A DNA stretch of 64,000 bases. Source: Kosakonia oryziphila (GTDB lineage: Bacteria; Pseudomonadota; Gammaproteobacteria; Enterobacterales; Enterobacteriaceae). The stretch is from NCBI RefSeq assembly GCF_900094795.1, contig NZ_FMBC01000003.1:87596-151595 (forward strand), given 5' to 3'. Each line of letters begins with the position of its first letter. Positions within the stretch are counted from its first letter, which is position 1. The position numbers were made by a program, and so were the translations under genes. Shown one piece after another: positions 18,256 through 27,560 of the stretch. The notes under the pieces were generated by a model. The model had not been told where the DNA came from. It searched no databases and saw only the letters and a program-made list of their open reading frames with translations.

Positions 18256-19251
18256 ATGAAACAAACCGTTTATACCGCCAGTCCGGAAAGCCAGCAGATC
18301 CATGTCTGGCGTTTGAATTCTGAGGGCACCCTGACGCTGGTTCAAGTCGTTGATGTGCCGGGTCAGGTTCAGCCGATGGTGGTCAGCCCGGATAAACGTT
18401 ACCTCTACGTGGGCGTTCGCCCTGAATTTCGCGTTATCGCTTACCGTATCGCTCCTGACGACGGTGCGCTGACGTTTGAGGCGGAAGCGCCGTTGCCGGG
18501 TAGCCCGACGCATATTTCCACCGATCGCAGCGGCCGCTTCCTGTTCAGCGCCTCTTACAATGCGGGCAGCGTCAGCGTGACGCGCCTGGAAGACGGTATT
18601 CCGACCCAGAACGTCGATGTCGTGGAAGGGCTGGATGGATGCCACTCGGCGAACATCTCCCCGGACAATCGTACGCTGTGGGTTCCGGCGCTGAAGCAGG
18701 ATCGTATCTGCCTGTTCACGCTGGCGGATGATGGCAATCTGACGGCGCAAAACCCGGCGGAAGTGACCACCGTGGAAGGCGCAGGCCCGCGTCATATGGT
18801 ATTCCATCCGAACGCGCGTTTCGGCTATTGCGTGAATGAACTGAACAGCTCCGTTGATGTCTGGCAGTTGAGCGATGCGCACGGCAAAATCGAGTGTGTA
18901 CAGACGCTGGATATTATGCCGTCAGATTTTACCGATACCCGCTGGGCAGCAGATATCCATATCACGCCGGATGGTCGTCATCTCTATACCTGCGATCGTA
19001 CCGCCAGTCTGTTGACGATCTTCAGTGTCTCGGAAGATGGCAGCGTGCTGTCGCTGGAAGGGTTCCAGCCGACGGAAACACAGCCGCGCGGTTTCAACAT
19101 CGATAAGAGCGGTAAGTATCTGATCGCGGCCGGGCAGAAATCGCACCATATCGCGCTGTATAAAATCTCCGGCGAGCAGGGGCTGCTGACCGAGAAAGCA
19201 CGCTATGCGGTAGGCCAGGGGCCAATGTGGGTGGTGGTTAACGCCTTCTGA
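18256..19251 (+). CDS. pgl: 6-phosphogluconolactonase
   Basis: Cytosolic beta-propeller lactonase that hydrolyses 6-phosphogluconolactone in the oxidative pentose phosphate pathway. The 331 residues match E. coli Pgl (YbhE). Repeated blades are seen as [46 protein letters not shown] and [11 protein letters not shown]. Start at ATG 18256 follows AAAGGAG; the in-frame GTG two codons earlier overlaps that site and is less likely. It is followed directly by a bidirectional terminator. The E. coli genes ybhD/H/I/J that follow pgl are absent. Confidence 0.96.
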   Translation: MKQTVYTASPESQQIHVWRLNSEGTLTLVQVVDVPGQVQPMVVSPDKRYLYVGVRPEFRVIAYRIAPDDGALTFEAEAPLPGSPTHISTDRSGRFLFSASYNAGSVSVTRLEDGIPTQNVDVVEGLDGCHSANISPDNRTLWVPALKQDRICLFTLADDGNLTAQNPAEVTTVEGAGPRHMVFHPNARFGYCVNELNSSVDVWQLSDAHGKIECVQTLDIMPSDFTDTRWAADIHITPDGRHLYTCDRTASLLTIFSVSEDGSVLSLEGFQPTETQPRGFNIDKSGKYLIAAGQKSHHIALYKISGEQGLLTEKARYAVGQGPMWVVVNAF

Positions 19252-19269
19252 TACTGAACATCAGCCATA

Positions 19270-19297
19270 AAAAAACCTCGCCGCCGCGAGGTTTTTT
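19270..19297. terminator. Bidirectional terminator between pgl and ybhC
   Basis: AAAAAA-CCTCGC, loop CGCC, GCGAGG-TTTTTT: a perfect symmetric hairpin with A and T tracts on both sides, placed 19 bases past pgl and 12 bases past the convergent ybhC stop. Confidence 0.92.
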
Positions 19298-19309
19298 AGT
19301 ACCACAGAA

Positions 19310-20587
19310 TTATTTTTTCGGCTCAGCGACGACCTGGCTGCCCACGCCGCGGTTGTTAAACTCCCACATGCGGTTGAACTGCGGGTTGTTCAGCTCGCGC
19401 TGTACATTGCCTTTATCATCCACAGTGCCAACATTGCCTGCGTACGCACGGCCAGAAACAGCGGCATCTGCCCACGGTTTAGCGACATTAAAGCCTTCAT
19501 TAATCACGCTGTCGCGGATAACGACCTGGCCGTTGGTATTGCCATCAACGTCCAGGGAACGGCCGAGCTGCGCCACGCCGTTGCCGGTAAAGCGGCTGTT
19601 TACGGCGAGGAAGCCGTAGTACAGGTTAGAGAGCGTCGCCGGGGCGAATACGTAGCCTTCTTTCTGCGTGCGGGAGTTCACTACGCGGAAATCAGTGTTA
19701 TCAAACACCACAGCGCCACGACCAGAGACGATATCAACATCCCCTTCGAGGTAGCTGTTGGTCACCAGCGTACGGGTCTGGCGATCACTACGCAGGGTGT
19801 TGTCCACGTTGCTGTTGGTAACAAAGAAGGTGTTCTGGCGACCCAGAATGTTGACGTTGTTGATCTGTACCTTATCGCCATCACTGCGCAGCGCTACCGC
19901 CTGGTGGTTGCCCGCATCAACACTGTCGCCCAGCGTGTTCTGAATAGTCAGGTTCTGCAATTGCAGTCCATTGTTCTGTGACCAGAAAACCGCAGAACAC
20001 ATCACACCGACCGTAGCGGTGCGTTTGCGCTGGCAGTTATCGAACATGTACCACGCCGGTTTACCCGGCATATATTTGCCTGATGGATTGACCAGACGGC
20101 GCCAGGTGTTCGGATCGGTTTCAGAATCAATCGCCAGCCCGATTTTTACGTCCAGCGCTTTCTCGCCGGTACCGTAAATAGTCACGCTGCCGGAGGCGGC
20201 TGGCACATACACCGTACCTTCATACTCGCCCGGCATCACTGCGATATATTGACGATCGCTGGCATGCTTGTTGATTGCCGCGTCTACCGCAGCCTGAATG
20301 GTGGTATGCGTTACGCCTGGAGTACCTGCCGGGCCAACCACGAAGTCTGCTTTTTGCGGCAGACGGATCGAAACCGGTTTCCATACCGCGCCGTCCGGCG
20401 TCATCGAGGTAAAGTAGCGATCCGCCACGAAGTTCTTCGCTTCGCCCTCGCTGAGGACTGGACGTGACGTCGTGCCCGGTGCCTTCTGTTCAGAGGGACG
20501 TTCAGCCGGCGGGGTTGAGCTACAGGCGGTCAGTGTCACGCCAAAAGCGAGCGCCAGCGCCAGACGGGAAACCGATGATGTGTTCAA
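19310..20587 (-). CDS. ybhC: Outer-membrane lipoprotein of the pectinesterase family, YbhC
   Basis: Carbohydrate esterase 8-type beta-helix protein anchored to the outer membrane; the E. coli protein has acyl-CoA thioesterase activity and its true substrate is unknown. A lipoprotein signal is clear (ALALAFGVTLTACSS, lipobox LTAC, Cys near residue 22). The active-site blocks are QNNGLQLQNLTIQNTLGDS, GRQNTFFVT and YLEGDVDIVSGRGAVVFDN. I place the start at TTG 20587: it lies six bases after GGAG and begins MNTSSVSRLALAL, aligning with E. coli MNTFSVSR. The ATG seven codons upstream has no such site. Length 425. Confidence 0.9.
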   Translation of the reverse strand: MNTSSVSRLALALAFGVTLTACSSTPPAERPSEQKAPGTTSRPVLSEGEAKNFVADRYFTSMTPDGAVWKPVSIRLPQKADFVVGPAGTPGVTHTTIQAAVDAAINKHASDRQYIAVMPGEYEGTVYVPAASGSVTIYGTGEKALDVKIGLAIDSETDPNTWRRLVNPSGKYMPGKPAWYMFDNCQRKRTATVGVMCSAVFWSQNNGLQLQNLTIQNTLGDSVDAGNHQAVALRSDGDKVQINNVNILGRQNTFFVTNSNVDNTLRSDRQTRTLVTNSYLEGDVDIVSGRGAVVFDNTDFRVVNSRTQKEGYVFAPATLSNLYYGFLAVNSRFTGNGVAQLGRSLDVDGNTNGQVVIRDSVINEGFNVAKPWADAAVSGRAYAGNVGTVDDKGNVQRELNNPQFNRMWEFNNRGVGSQVVAEPKK

Positions 20588-20630
20588 AGCGTGCTCCAGA
20601 CTATGCAAAATTGAAAGGGTTACGTCAAAG

Positions 20631-20656
20631 CCTGCATTTTTATACTAAGTTGAGCG
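20631..20656. other. Lambda attB-like site (phage attachment site homologue)
   Basis: The 15-bp core at 20634-20648 reads GCATTTTTATACTAA, one base from the lambda core GCTTTTTTATACTAA. It is followed by GTTGAGCGAAACGGGAAG, close to the E. coli attB right flank. It lies between ybhC and ybhB, exactly where lambda attB sits in E. coli. The right core-type Int site reads CAACTTAGT on the minus strand, fitting the Int core consensus. No integrase or phage gene is next to it, so the site is unoccupied here. Confidence 0.85.
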
Positions 20657-20764
20657 AAACGGGAAGCCAAAATCGAAAAAAGTCACCGGTAAATGAGTGA
20701 AATTGACCGCGATTTTACAGATGGGGGAATTCCCGCCGCACAAAGGCGTCGGCGGGAAGGGCAA

Positions 20765-21031
20765 TTAAGGATGCAGGATGAGACCTTTGATCACTTTATC
20801 GATGGTTTTTTTCGGTCTGCGCAGGGCAATACCGACCAGATTCATTGCCCCCGCATCTTCTTGCTAAAACACGGCGCGGTTAGTGCCATCATTGCCGGTA
20901 GAGAACATCGCTTCCACATATGTGGCACAACCGTGACTTTTCGCTCCAGCCCTTTGCGGTGGGTACGCTGCAAATCAGCCAGCGTACCGGCGAAAATCCA
21001 CCCAGTCGCCGGGCGCACTACGTTGCGCGCA
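20765..21031 (-). pseudogene. Possible decayed coding remnant between attB and ybhB
   Basis: Read on the minus strand, one frame gives a protein-like run with two stops: GDWVDFRRYAG, stop, an anomalous middle, stop, then AMNLVGIALRRPKKTIDKV and a terminal stop at 20765. A second frame stays open across the first stop (GTLADLQRTHRKGLERKV), so a frameshift would join the pieces. I cannot name a family. It could instead be fortuitous. The rest of the ybhC-ybhB gap holds only the attB-like site. Confidence 0.25.
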
Positions 21032-21037
21032 CATTAA

Positions 21038-21514
21038 TTAGCTGAACATCGCAGTAATGCTGGCGCTGGCCAGTTTATGAAAATGGACGTTAAAACCGAC
21101 CATCGCACCGCTGGCGTTTTCATCCACCTCCAGATGCTCCACATCGAGCGCGTAAACAGTAAAGATGTAGCGATGGGTTTCACCTTTCGGCGGCGCAGCG
21201 CCACCGTAACCGGCTTTGCCGAAATCGGTGCGCGTCTGAATCGCCCCTTCCGGCAGTTCAGCGACGCCAGAACCGGCGCCCTGCGGCAGAACGCGCGTAT
21301 CGGCAGGCAGGTTGGCGATAATCCAGTGCCACCAGCCAGAGCCGGTCGGCGCATCAGGGTCATAGCAGGTGACGACAAAACTTTTGGTTCCGGCAGGGAC
21401 ATCGTCCCATGCCAGATGCGGGGAAAGGTTATCGCCATCGTAACCCATGCCGTTAAACACATGGCGATTCGGCAGTTTTTCGCCGTCGCGTAAATCATGA
21501 CTGATAAGCTTCAT
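21038..21514 (-). CDS. ybhB: YbhB, Raf-kinase-inhibitor-like / PEBP family protein
   Basis: Cytosolic phosphatidylethanolamine-binding-protein fold, function in bacteria unproven. The 158 residues equal E. coli YbhB. The anion-binding pocket motifs are DPDAPTGSGWWHWIIANLP (about 51-69, the conserved DPDxP) and TDFGKAGYGGAAPPKGETHRY (broad region 96-116; conserved GPxPP-like loop, His at the end). Start MKLISHDLRDG is set by homology. It lies 35 bases after bioA in the same direction, so it may be cotranscribed. Confidence 0.93.
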   Translation of the reverse strand: MKLISHDLRDGEKLPNRHVFNGMGYDGDNLSPHLAWDDVPAGTKSFVVTCYDPDAPTGSGWWHWIIANLPADTRVLPQGAGSGVAELPEGAIQTRTDFGKAGYGGAAPPKGETHRYIFTVYALDVEHLEVDENASGAMVGFNVHFHKLASASITAMFS

Positions 21515-21549
21515 TGCGGGCTCCTGGTTTTGTTCAGACTGAGTGTAGC

Positions 21550-22836
21550 CTAAGCGAACAGATCGCTGCGTGCAACGGCGCGATTCACCGCGCGGGTCAG
21601 TCGTGACAACTGCTCTGGCGTAATGATGTATGGCGGCATCAGGTAGATGAGCTTGCCAAATGGCCGGATCCACACGCCTTGTTCAACAAAGAAACGCTGT
21701 AGTGCCGCCATATTTACTGGCGAGCGGGTTTCTACCACTCCTATTGCACCGAGCACGCGGACATCTGCCACCGTGGCAGATCGCGCCGCAGGTGCCAGTT
21801 CCTCTTTGAGCTGGGTTTCAATGGCCGCAACCTGCTCACGCCATGCGCCGCTTTCGAGAAGCGTCAGGCTGGCGGTTGCTGCCGCGCAGGCCAGCGGATT
21901 GCCCATAAATGTCGGGCCATGCATAAAACAGCCTGCTTCGCCGTTACTGATGGTTTCAGCGACCTGTCGCGTGGTCAGCGTGGCGGAGAGTGTCATCGTG
22001 CCGCCGGTCAGCGCTTTGCCGAGGCACAGAATGTCCGGTGTGATATCCGCATGTTCGCAGGCAAACAGTTTACCGGTACGGCCAAAGCCAGTGGCAATTT
22101 CGTCAGCAATCAGCAAAATGCCTTCGCGATCGCACATTTTACGTATGCGTTTTAGCCACTCCGGGTGATACATGCGCATACCGCCCGCGCCCTGCACGAT
22201 GGGTTCCAGGATCACTGCCGCGATCTCATGGCGATGTGCTGCCATCAGCCGGGCAAACGCTACCATATCAAGCTCGCTCCATTCACCATCGAAGCGGCTT
22301 TGCGGCGCAGGCGCGAACAGGTTCTCCGGCAGATAGCCTTTCCACAAGCTGTGCATGGAGTTGTCCGGATCGCAGACCGACATTGCGCCAAAAGTATCGC
22401 CGTGGTAGCCGTTGCGGAAGGTGAGAAAACGCTGCCGCGCTTCGCCTTTTGCCTGCCAGTATTGCAACGCCATCTTCATCGCCACTTCCACGGCCACCGA
22501 ACCGGAATCTGCCAGGAATACACACTCCAGCGCCCCGGGTGTCATCGCAACCAGCTTGCGACAGAGATCGATCGCCGGTTGATGCGTTATGCCGCCGAAC
22601 ATCACATGAGAAACTGTATCAATCTGCGCTTTCATCGCTGCGTTCAACGCCGGATGACCATAGCCATGAATTGCCGCCCACCAGGAAGACATACCATCCA
22701 CCAGCCGCTCGCCGCTGTTGAGGTAAAGCTCGCAGCCCTGGGCAGATTGCAGCGGATAAACCGGCAGGGGAGAGGTCATTGACGTGTACGGGTGCCAGAT
22801 ATGGCGCTGGTCAAAAGCGAAATCGTCTGCGGTCAT
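21550..22836 (-). CDS. bioA: Adenosylmethionine-8-amino-7-oxononanoate aminotransferase
   Basis: PLP enzyme converting KAPA to DAPA with S-adenosylmethionine as amino donor, the antepenultimate step of biotin synthesis. The 428 residues align with E. coli BioA. Seen: HIWHPYTSM (about 12-20), [12 protein letters not shown] (about 144-155), the PLP-contact [11 protein letters not shown] (about 245-255) and the Schiff-base lysine in LGKALTGGT (about 272-280). Start [12 protein letters not shown] is set by homology; it begins eight bases from the BirA operator. Divergent from bioBFCD. Confidence 0.97.
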   Translation of the reverse strand: MTADDFAFDQRHIWHPYTSMTSPLPVYPLQSAQGCELYLNSGERLVDGMSSWWAAIHGYGHPALNAAMKAQIDTVSHVMFGGITHQPAIDLCRKLVAMTPGALECVFLADSGSVAVEVAMKMALQYWQAKGEARQRFLTFRNGYHGDTFGAMSVCDPDNSMHSLWKGYLPENLFAPAPQSRFDGEWSELDMVAFARLMAAHRHEIAAVILEPIVQGAGGMRMYHPEWLKRIRKMCDREGILLIADEIATGFGRTGKLFACEHADITPDILCLGKALTGGTMTLSATLTTRQVAETISNGEAGCFMHGPTFMGNPLACAAATASLTLLESGAWREQVAAIETQLKEELAPAARSATVADVRVLGAIGVVETRSPVNMAALQRFFVEQGVWIRPFGKLIYLMPPYIITPEQLSRLTRAVNRAVARSDLFA

Positions 22837-22843
22837 AATCGAC

Positions 22844-22877
22844 TTGTAAACCAAATTAAAAAGTTTTAGGTTTACGA
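22844..22877. promoter_or_regulatory. BirA operator with divergent bioA/bioB promoters
   Basis: TTGTAAACC, 16 bases, then GGTTTACGA: the BirA half-sites, with one change (G for A) in the outer part of the right half compared with a perfect palindrome. Holo-repressor BirA-biotinyl-AMP binding here would shut both bioA and bioBFCD. Confidence 0.9.
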
Positions 22878-22922
22878 GTTTACACCGAATCAAAAATTAA
22901 CAACACCCTTTGGAGACGCCCG

Positions 22923-23963
22923 ATGGCTCACCACGCACGCTGGACAATGTCGCAAGTTAACGCTCTGTTTGAAAAACCACTTCTTGAACTGCTGTTCGAG
23001 GCGCAGCAGGTTCACCGTCAACACTTTGATCCACGCCAGGTTCAGGTCAGTACGCTGCTGTCGATCAAGACCGGTGCCTGCCCGGAGGATTGTAAATATT
23101 GCCCGCAGAGCGCGCGCTATAAAACCGGGCTGGAATCCGAACGGCTGATGGAAGTGGAGCAGGTGCTGGAATCCGCGCGCCAGGCGAAGCTCGCTGGATC
23201 AACGCGTTTTTGTATGGGCGCAGCCTGGAAAAACCCGCACGATCGCGACATGCCGTACCTTGAAAAAATGGTTGAAGGGGTCAAAGAGATGGGGATGGAA
23301 GCCTGCATGACACTTGGCACGCTGAATGAAAACCAGGCGCAGCGCCTTGCCAGCGCCGGGCTGGATTACTACAACCACAACCTCGACACCTCACCGGAGT
23401 TTTACGGCAATATCATCACCACCCGCACCTACCAGGAGCGTCTCGACACGCTGGATAAAGTGCGCGAAGCCGGGATCAAAGTCTGTTCGGGCGGCATCGT
23501 CGGGCTAGGGGAAACGGTGAAAGATCGCGCTGGTCTGCTGCTGCAACTGGCGAACCTGCCCACACCGCCGGAGAGCGTGCCGATTAACATGTTGGTAAAG
23601 GTCAAAGGTACGCCGCTGGCCGATAACGATGATGTCGATGCTTTTGATTTTATCCGCACCATCGCTATTGCCCGCATCATGATGCCCACTTCCCATGTGC
23701 GTCTTTCTGCCGGTCGCGAACAGATGAACGAACAGACCCAGGCGATGTGTTTTATGGCCGGGGCGAATTCCATTTTCTACGGTTGCAAACTACTGACTAC
23801 GCCAAACCCGGAAGAGGATAAAGATCTGCAACTGTTCCGTAAGCTTGGGCTGAACCCGCAGCAGACGGAAGTGCTGAAGGGTGATAACGAACAGCAACAG
23901 CAGATTGAGCAGCAACTGTTGCACGCCGATACGGAGCAATTCTACAACGCGGCAGCGCTATGA
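22923..23963 (+). CDS. bioB: Biotin synthase
   Basis: Radical SAM enzyme inserting sulfur into dethiobiotin. The 346 residues match E. coli in length. The [4Fe-4S] motif [10 protein letters not shown] (Cys 53/57/60) is present, as are the cysteines and arginine that hold the sulfur-donating [2Fe-2S] cluster (FCMGAAW near 97, EACMTLGTL near 128, [11 protein letters not shown] near 188, and VRLSAGRE near 260). First gene of bioBFCD; its stop overlaps the bioF start (ATGA). Confidence 0.97.
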   Translation: MAHHARWTMSQVNALFEKPLLELLFEAQQVHRQHFDPRQVQVSTLLSIKTGACPEDCKYCPQSARYKTGLESERLMEVEQVLESARQAKLAGSTRFCMGAAWKNPHDRDMPYLEKMVEGVKEMGMEACMTLGTLNENQAQRLASAGLDYYNHNLDTSPEFYGNIITTRTYQERLDTLDKVREAGIKVCSGGIVGLGETVKDRAGLLLQLANLPTPPESVPINMLVKVKGTPLADNDDVDAFDFIRTIAIARIMMPTSHVRLSAGREQMNEQTQAMCFMAGANSIFYGCKLLTTPNPEEDKDLQLFRKLGLNPQQTEVLKGDNEQQQQIEQQLLHADTEQFYNAAAL

Positions 23964-25114
23964 GTTGGCAACAGCGTATTGATTTGCGGCTTCGCGAACG
24001 CCGCGCGGCAGATGCTCTGCGCTCGCGCCAACCTGTGGTACAGGGCGCAGGACGCTGGCTGACGGTCGGGGAGCGGCGTTTTTGCAACTTCTCCAGTAAT
24101 GATTACCTCGGTTTAAGCCAGCATCCGGCAGTGGTACGCGCCTGGCAACAGGGTGCGGAATGCTACGGCGTGGGCAGTGGAGGTTCCGGGCACGTCAGCG
24201 GCTACACCGTGGCACATCAGGCGCTGGAAAACGAGCTGGCCGAATGGCTGGGATACCCGCGCGCGCTACTGTTTATCTCTGGCTTTTCCGCCAATCAGGC
24301 GGCGATCGCCGCGCTGACCGATAAAGAGGATCGGGTTGTCGCCGACAAGCTGAGCCACGCTTCGTTGCTGGAAGCCGCCAGCAACAGTCCGGCGCAGTTG
24401 CGGCGTTTTGCGCACAATGATGTGGTGCAGATGCGAACGTTACTGGCAAAACCCATTGACGGCCAGCAATTGGTGGTCACCGAAGGTATTTTCAGTATGG
24501 ATGGCGACAGCGCGCCGCTAGGTGATATCGCTCAGGCAGCGCGTGAGGCGAAGGCGTGGCTGATGGTTGACGACGCGCACGGCATTGGCGTAGTTGGCGA
24601 GCAGGGGCGTGGCAGTTGCCATCTGCATGGCATCAAACCCGAGATATTGATTGTTACCTTTGGCAAAGGTTTTGGCGTCAGCGGTGCGGCGGTACTGTGC
24701 AGCGAAACGGTTGCCGACTATCTGTTGCAATTTGCCCGCCATCTGATTTACAGCACCGCAATGCCACCGGCACAGGCAATGGCGCTTAGCGCGGCATTAG
24801 GGGTGATCCGTAGTAATGAAGGTGAGCAACGCCGGGCAACGCTGGCGGCACTGATTGCGCGTTTTCGCCACGGTGCGGCGCAACTACCGATGACGCTGGC
24901 AGATTCAGAGAGCGCCATTCAGCCACTGATTGTCGGTGATAACACGCGCGCCCTGCATCTGGCGGAGCGTCTGCGACAGCAAGGTTGCTGGGTAACCGCG
25001 ATTCGTCCGCCGACCGTCCCGCCAGGTACCGCGCGCCTGCGCCTGACGCTGACGGCGGCTCATCAGGCGGAAGATATTGATCGTCTGCTGGAGGCGTTAT
25101 ATGGCGGTGAATAA
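23960..25114 (+). CDS. bioF: 8-amino-7-oxononanoate synthase
   Basis: PLP-dependent alpha-oxoamine synthase joining pimeloyl-ACP and L-alanine to give KAPA. The 384 residues have [13 protein letters not shown] (about 43-55), [12 protein letters not shown] (about 73-84), the PLP-stacking and Asp region [11 protein letters not shown] (about 203-213) and the lysine that binds PLP in [12 protein letters not shown] (about 233-244). It overlaps bioB at the start and bioC at the end, indicating coupled translation. Confidence 0.97.
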   Translation: MSWQQRIDLRLRERRAADALRSRQPVVQGAGRWLTVGERRFCNFSSNDYLGLSQHPAVVRAWQQGAECYGVGSGGSGHVSGYTVAHQALENELAEWLGYPRALLFISGFSANQAAIAALTDKEDRVVADKLSHASLLEAASNSPAQLRRFAHNDVVQMRTLLAKPIDGQQLVVTEGIFSMDGDSAPLGDIAQAAREAKAWLMVDDAHGIGVVGEQGRGSCHLHGIKPEILIVTFGKGFGVSGAAVLCSETVADYLLQFARHLIYSTAMPPAQAMALSAALGVIRSNEGEQRRATLAALIARFRHGAAQLPMTLADSESAIQPLIVGDNTRALHLAERLRQQGCWVTAIRPPTVPPGTARLRLTLTAAHQAEDIDRLLEALYGGE

Positions 25115-25850
25115 ACGCGCAGTGGCCGCTGCATTTGGTCGTGCGGCGCAAAGTTACGCCCACCACGATGCATTGCAGCGGCTGAGCGCTGATCTGCTGT
25201 TGAGGCAACTGGGCGACATCACCCCGTCGAACGTTCTTGATGCTGGCTGCGGCCCCGGTGCCATGAGTCGTTACTGGCACAGGCAGGGCAGTAACGTGAC
25301 GGCGCTGGATCTCTCGGCCACCATGCTGGATGAAGCTCGCCGACAGCAGAGCGCCGATCACTATCTGCTGGGAGATATCGAAGCGCTGCCACTGCCGGAT
25401 GTACAGTTCTCACTGGTGTGGAGCAATCTCGCCGTGCAGTGGTGTGATGATTTACGCCTGGCCATCAACGAACTCTGTCGCGTGACGCAACCCGGCGGCC
25501 TGGTGGCATTGACCACGCTAGTGGAAGCGTCGTTGCCGGAATTGAATCAGGCCTGGCGAGCGGTGGACGATCGGCCGCATGCTAATCATTTTTTATCCCT
25601 TTCGGCCATCGAACAGGCTTTAGCAGGCTGGTCGTTACGCAGCGGTGTCGAGAGCATCACCTTGCATTTTGATGACGCCGCCCGCGCGTTGCGGTCTCTG
25701 AAAGGCATTGGCGCGACACATTTACACGACGGCAGGCAGCAGGGACTGACGCGGGGAAAACTGCAACGTCTACAGCTCGCCTGGCCGCAGCAGCAGGGGA
25801 AATGTCCTCTGACATATCATCTTTTTTGGGGAGTTATCACGCGTGATTGA
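25101..25850 (+). CDS. bioC: Malonyl-ACP O-methyltransferase
   Basis: Methylates malonyl-ACP so that fatty-acid synthesis can build the pimeloyl chain. The 249 residues carry the SAM motif [15 protein letters not shown] (about 46-60) and ALDLSATML (about 70-78), [10 protein letters not shown] (about 91-100) and [13 protein letters not shown] (about 106-118). The start ATG 25101 lies within the last codons of bioF; longer frames would extend deep into it. Its end overlaps bioD by eight bases. Confidence 0.96.
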   Translation: MAVNKRAVAAAFGRAAQSYAHHDALQRLSADLLLRQLGDITPSNVLDAGCGPGAMSRYWHRQGSNVTALDLSATMLDEARRQQSADHYLLGDIEALPLPDVQFSLVWSNLAVQWCDDLRLAINELCRVTQPGGLVALTTLVEASLPELNQAWRAVDDRPHANHFLSLSAIEQALAGWSLRSGVESITLHFDDAARALRSLKGIGATHLHDGRQQGLTRGKLQRLQLAWPQQQGKCPLTYHLFWGVITRD

Positions 25851-26565
25851 ACGCTACTTTGTCACCGGCACGGATACCGAAGTGGGGAAAACCATCGCCA
25901 GTTGCGCACTGCTACAGGCGGCCAATCTGCGCGGTTTACGCAGCGCAGGTTATAAACCGGTTGCATCCGGCAGTGAAATGACGGCGCAGGGGCTGCGAAA
26001 TAGCGACGCGCTGGCGTTGCAGCAGCACAGCAGTCTGCCGCTGGATTATAAGACCGTGAACCCTTACACCTTTGCGGAACCGACCTCGCCACATATTGTC
26101 AGCGCCTCTCTGGGCGAACCGATTGATGCCGCTGTGATGTCCGCCGGGTTACGCACGCTGGAAACGCAAGCTGAATGGCTGCTGGTGGAAGGGGCGGGCG
26201 GTTGGTTTACGCCGCTTTCAGAAACCTTCACCTATGCGGACTGGGTTATCCAGGAGCAGTTACCGGTGATTCTGGTAGTGGGCGTGAAATTGGGCTGTAT
26301 CAACCACGCCATGCTGACTGCGCAGGCGGTACGCCAGGCAGGATTAAGGCTGGTGGGCTGGATTGCTAACGATGTGGTGGCGCCAGGCGCGCGTCACCGG
26401 GAGTATATGGCGACGCTGCGGCGCGTGATGCAGGCTCCACTGATTGGTGAAATCCCCTGGTTTGCCCACGCGCCCGAAAAAGAAAAAACAGGTCATTTTC
26501 TTGATCTCAGCGTACTGACTCCCGTGTCATCCAGTGTGACAACATTTGATCATCCAGTTGTCTGA
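25843..26565 (+). CDS. bioD: ATP-dependent dethiobiotin synthetase, with C-terminal extension
   Basis: Closes the ureido ring of DAPA using CO2 and ATP. The frame uses a GTG start inside bioC and gives 240 residues; E. coli BioD has 225. P-loop [13 protein letters not shown] (about 9-21), the substrate region KPVASGSE (about 38-45) and [13 protein letters not shown] (about 112-124) are conserved. Homology ends near residue 222; the last 15 or so residues ([15 protein letters not shown]) have no counterpart in the E. coli protein and run antisense over the 3' end of the next gene for 59 bases. Confidence 0.95.
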   Translation: MIERYFVTGTDTEVGKTIASCALLQAANLRGLRSAGYKPVASGSEMTAQGLRNSDALALQQHSSLPLDYKTVNPYTFAEPTSPHIVSASLGEPIDAAVMSAGLRTLETQAEWLLVEGAGGWFTPLSETFTYADWVIQEQLPVILVVGVKLGCINHAMLTAQAVRQAGLRLVGWIANDVVAPGARHREYMATLRRVMQAPLIGEIPWFAHAPEKEKTGHFLDLSVLTPVSSSVTTFDHPVV

Positions 26566-27229
26566 CATCTCCCTGTGCGACGTTGCGCCCCCGGTGCAAT
26601 AGACAAAAACGGTCAGCTACCCGGCGAATGAATGAGAGATGCTGCTCGGCTAATAAAATGGTCATGCCGAATTCCTGATTCAGTCGCACGATCAGGTTGC
26701 CCAGTTTATGGATAAACGCCTGGCCCAGCCCGCGCGTCGGCTCATCAAGCAAGAGCAACCGCGGGCGGGTGACCAGCGCTCGCGCCATCGCCAGTTGCTG
26801 CTGGTTATCCTCTGACAGTTCTGCTCCACGTACCGGGCGCATCGGATACAGCTCCGGGAACAGGTCGTAAATATCGCGTCCCATGACGCTTCCCGGCTCG
26901 CCGACAGCACGCATGGCAATATGCAGATTCTCCTCCACGGTCAATTGTGAAAAGATGCGCCGGTCCTGTGGCACATAGCCAATTCCCATCGCGCTGCGGT
27001 GTTCCGCCTGAATATTCAGCAGATCGCACGGTGGTGCGCCGGCTTCCTGCCAAATCATGCTGCCGCTCTCAACGGGTAAATAACCGGAAATGCAATTTAT
27101 GAGAGTCGTTTTCCCCATTCCTGGCATGCCGATGATCGAATTACATACGCCCGGGGTTAAATCAAGATCAACATTCCATAACGTATGCTGATTACCGTAG
27201 TACTGGTTTACTGCGCGTAAGCTCAACAT
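26507..27229 (-). CDS. Orphan UrtE/LivF-like ABC ATPase with altered signature motif
   Basis: The 240 residues resemble the ATPase subunits of urea and branched-chain amino acid importers (UrtE best by eye: LNQYYG-like start, ELFPELYPM, QEFGMTILLAEQHL). Walker A GMPGMGKT (34-41), Q-loop VPQDRR (86-91), Walker B LLLLDEP (158-164) and His197 are present. The signature LSGGQ is replaced by LSEDN (138-142), which should weaken ATP hydrolysis. No permease or binding protein is nearby, and the E. coli bioD-uvrB interval has no such gene. Start ATG 27229 follows AAGGAG; the in-frame extension upstream is basic, low-quality sequence. Probably acquired; function unknown. Confidence 0.72.
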   Translation of the reverse strand: MLSLRAVNQYYGNQHTLWNVDLDLTPGVCNSIIGMPGMGKTTLINCISGYLPVESGSMIWQEAGAPPCDLLNIQAEHRSAMGIGYVPQDRRIFSQLTVEENLHIAMRAVGEPGSVMGRDIYDLFPELYPMRPVRGAELSEDNQQQLAMARALVTRPRLLLLDEPTRGLGQAFIHKLGNLIVRLNQEFGMTILLAEQHLSFIRRVADRFCLLHRGRNVAQGDVRQLDDQMLSHWMTRESVR

Positions 27230-27560
27230 TGTCCGCTCCTTCTTACGGCTCTGGTGACCATTTCGTATTGCAAAAGGCTTGCCAGAAGCAAAAAAAGGCT
27301 TTTTTTTCGGATGCCGCTGATAAAACTGCTGTTTAACACGCAGGAAAGAGAGAACGCAGGTAAATATCCTGCACTTTGCCAGTGCTACCAGTGTCGGGTT
27401 GTGGTGCAGCAAAGTGACAATTTGTGATTGGTATCTCATGAGAATGACGTCTTTGTTTAGCTGATAATAAGCAAAAAGAAATGATAAAAATTTTTTAATG
27501 AGTAGTGATTGGGTCTTGTTGGGAATTTGTCGGCTGGCGAGGTATACGGGCTGGCGGCAG

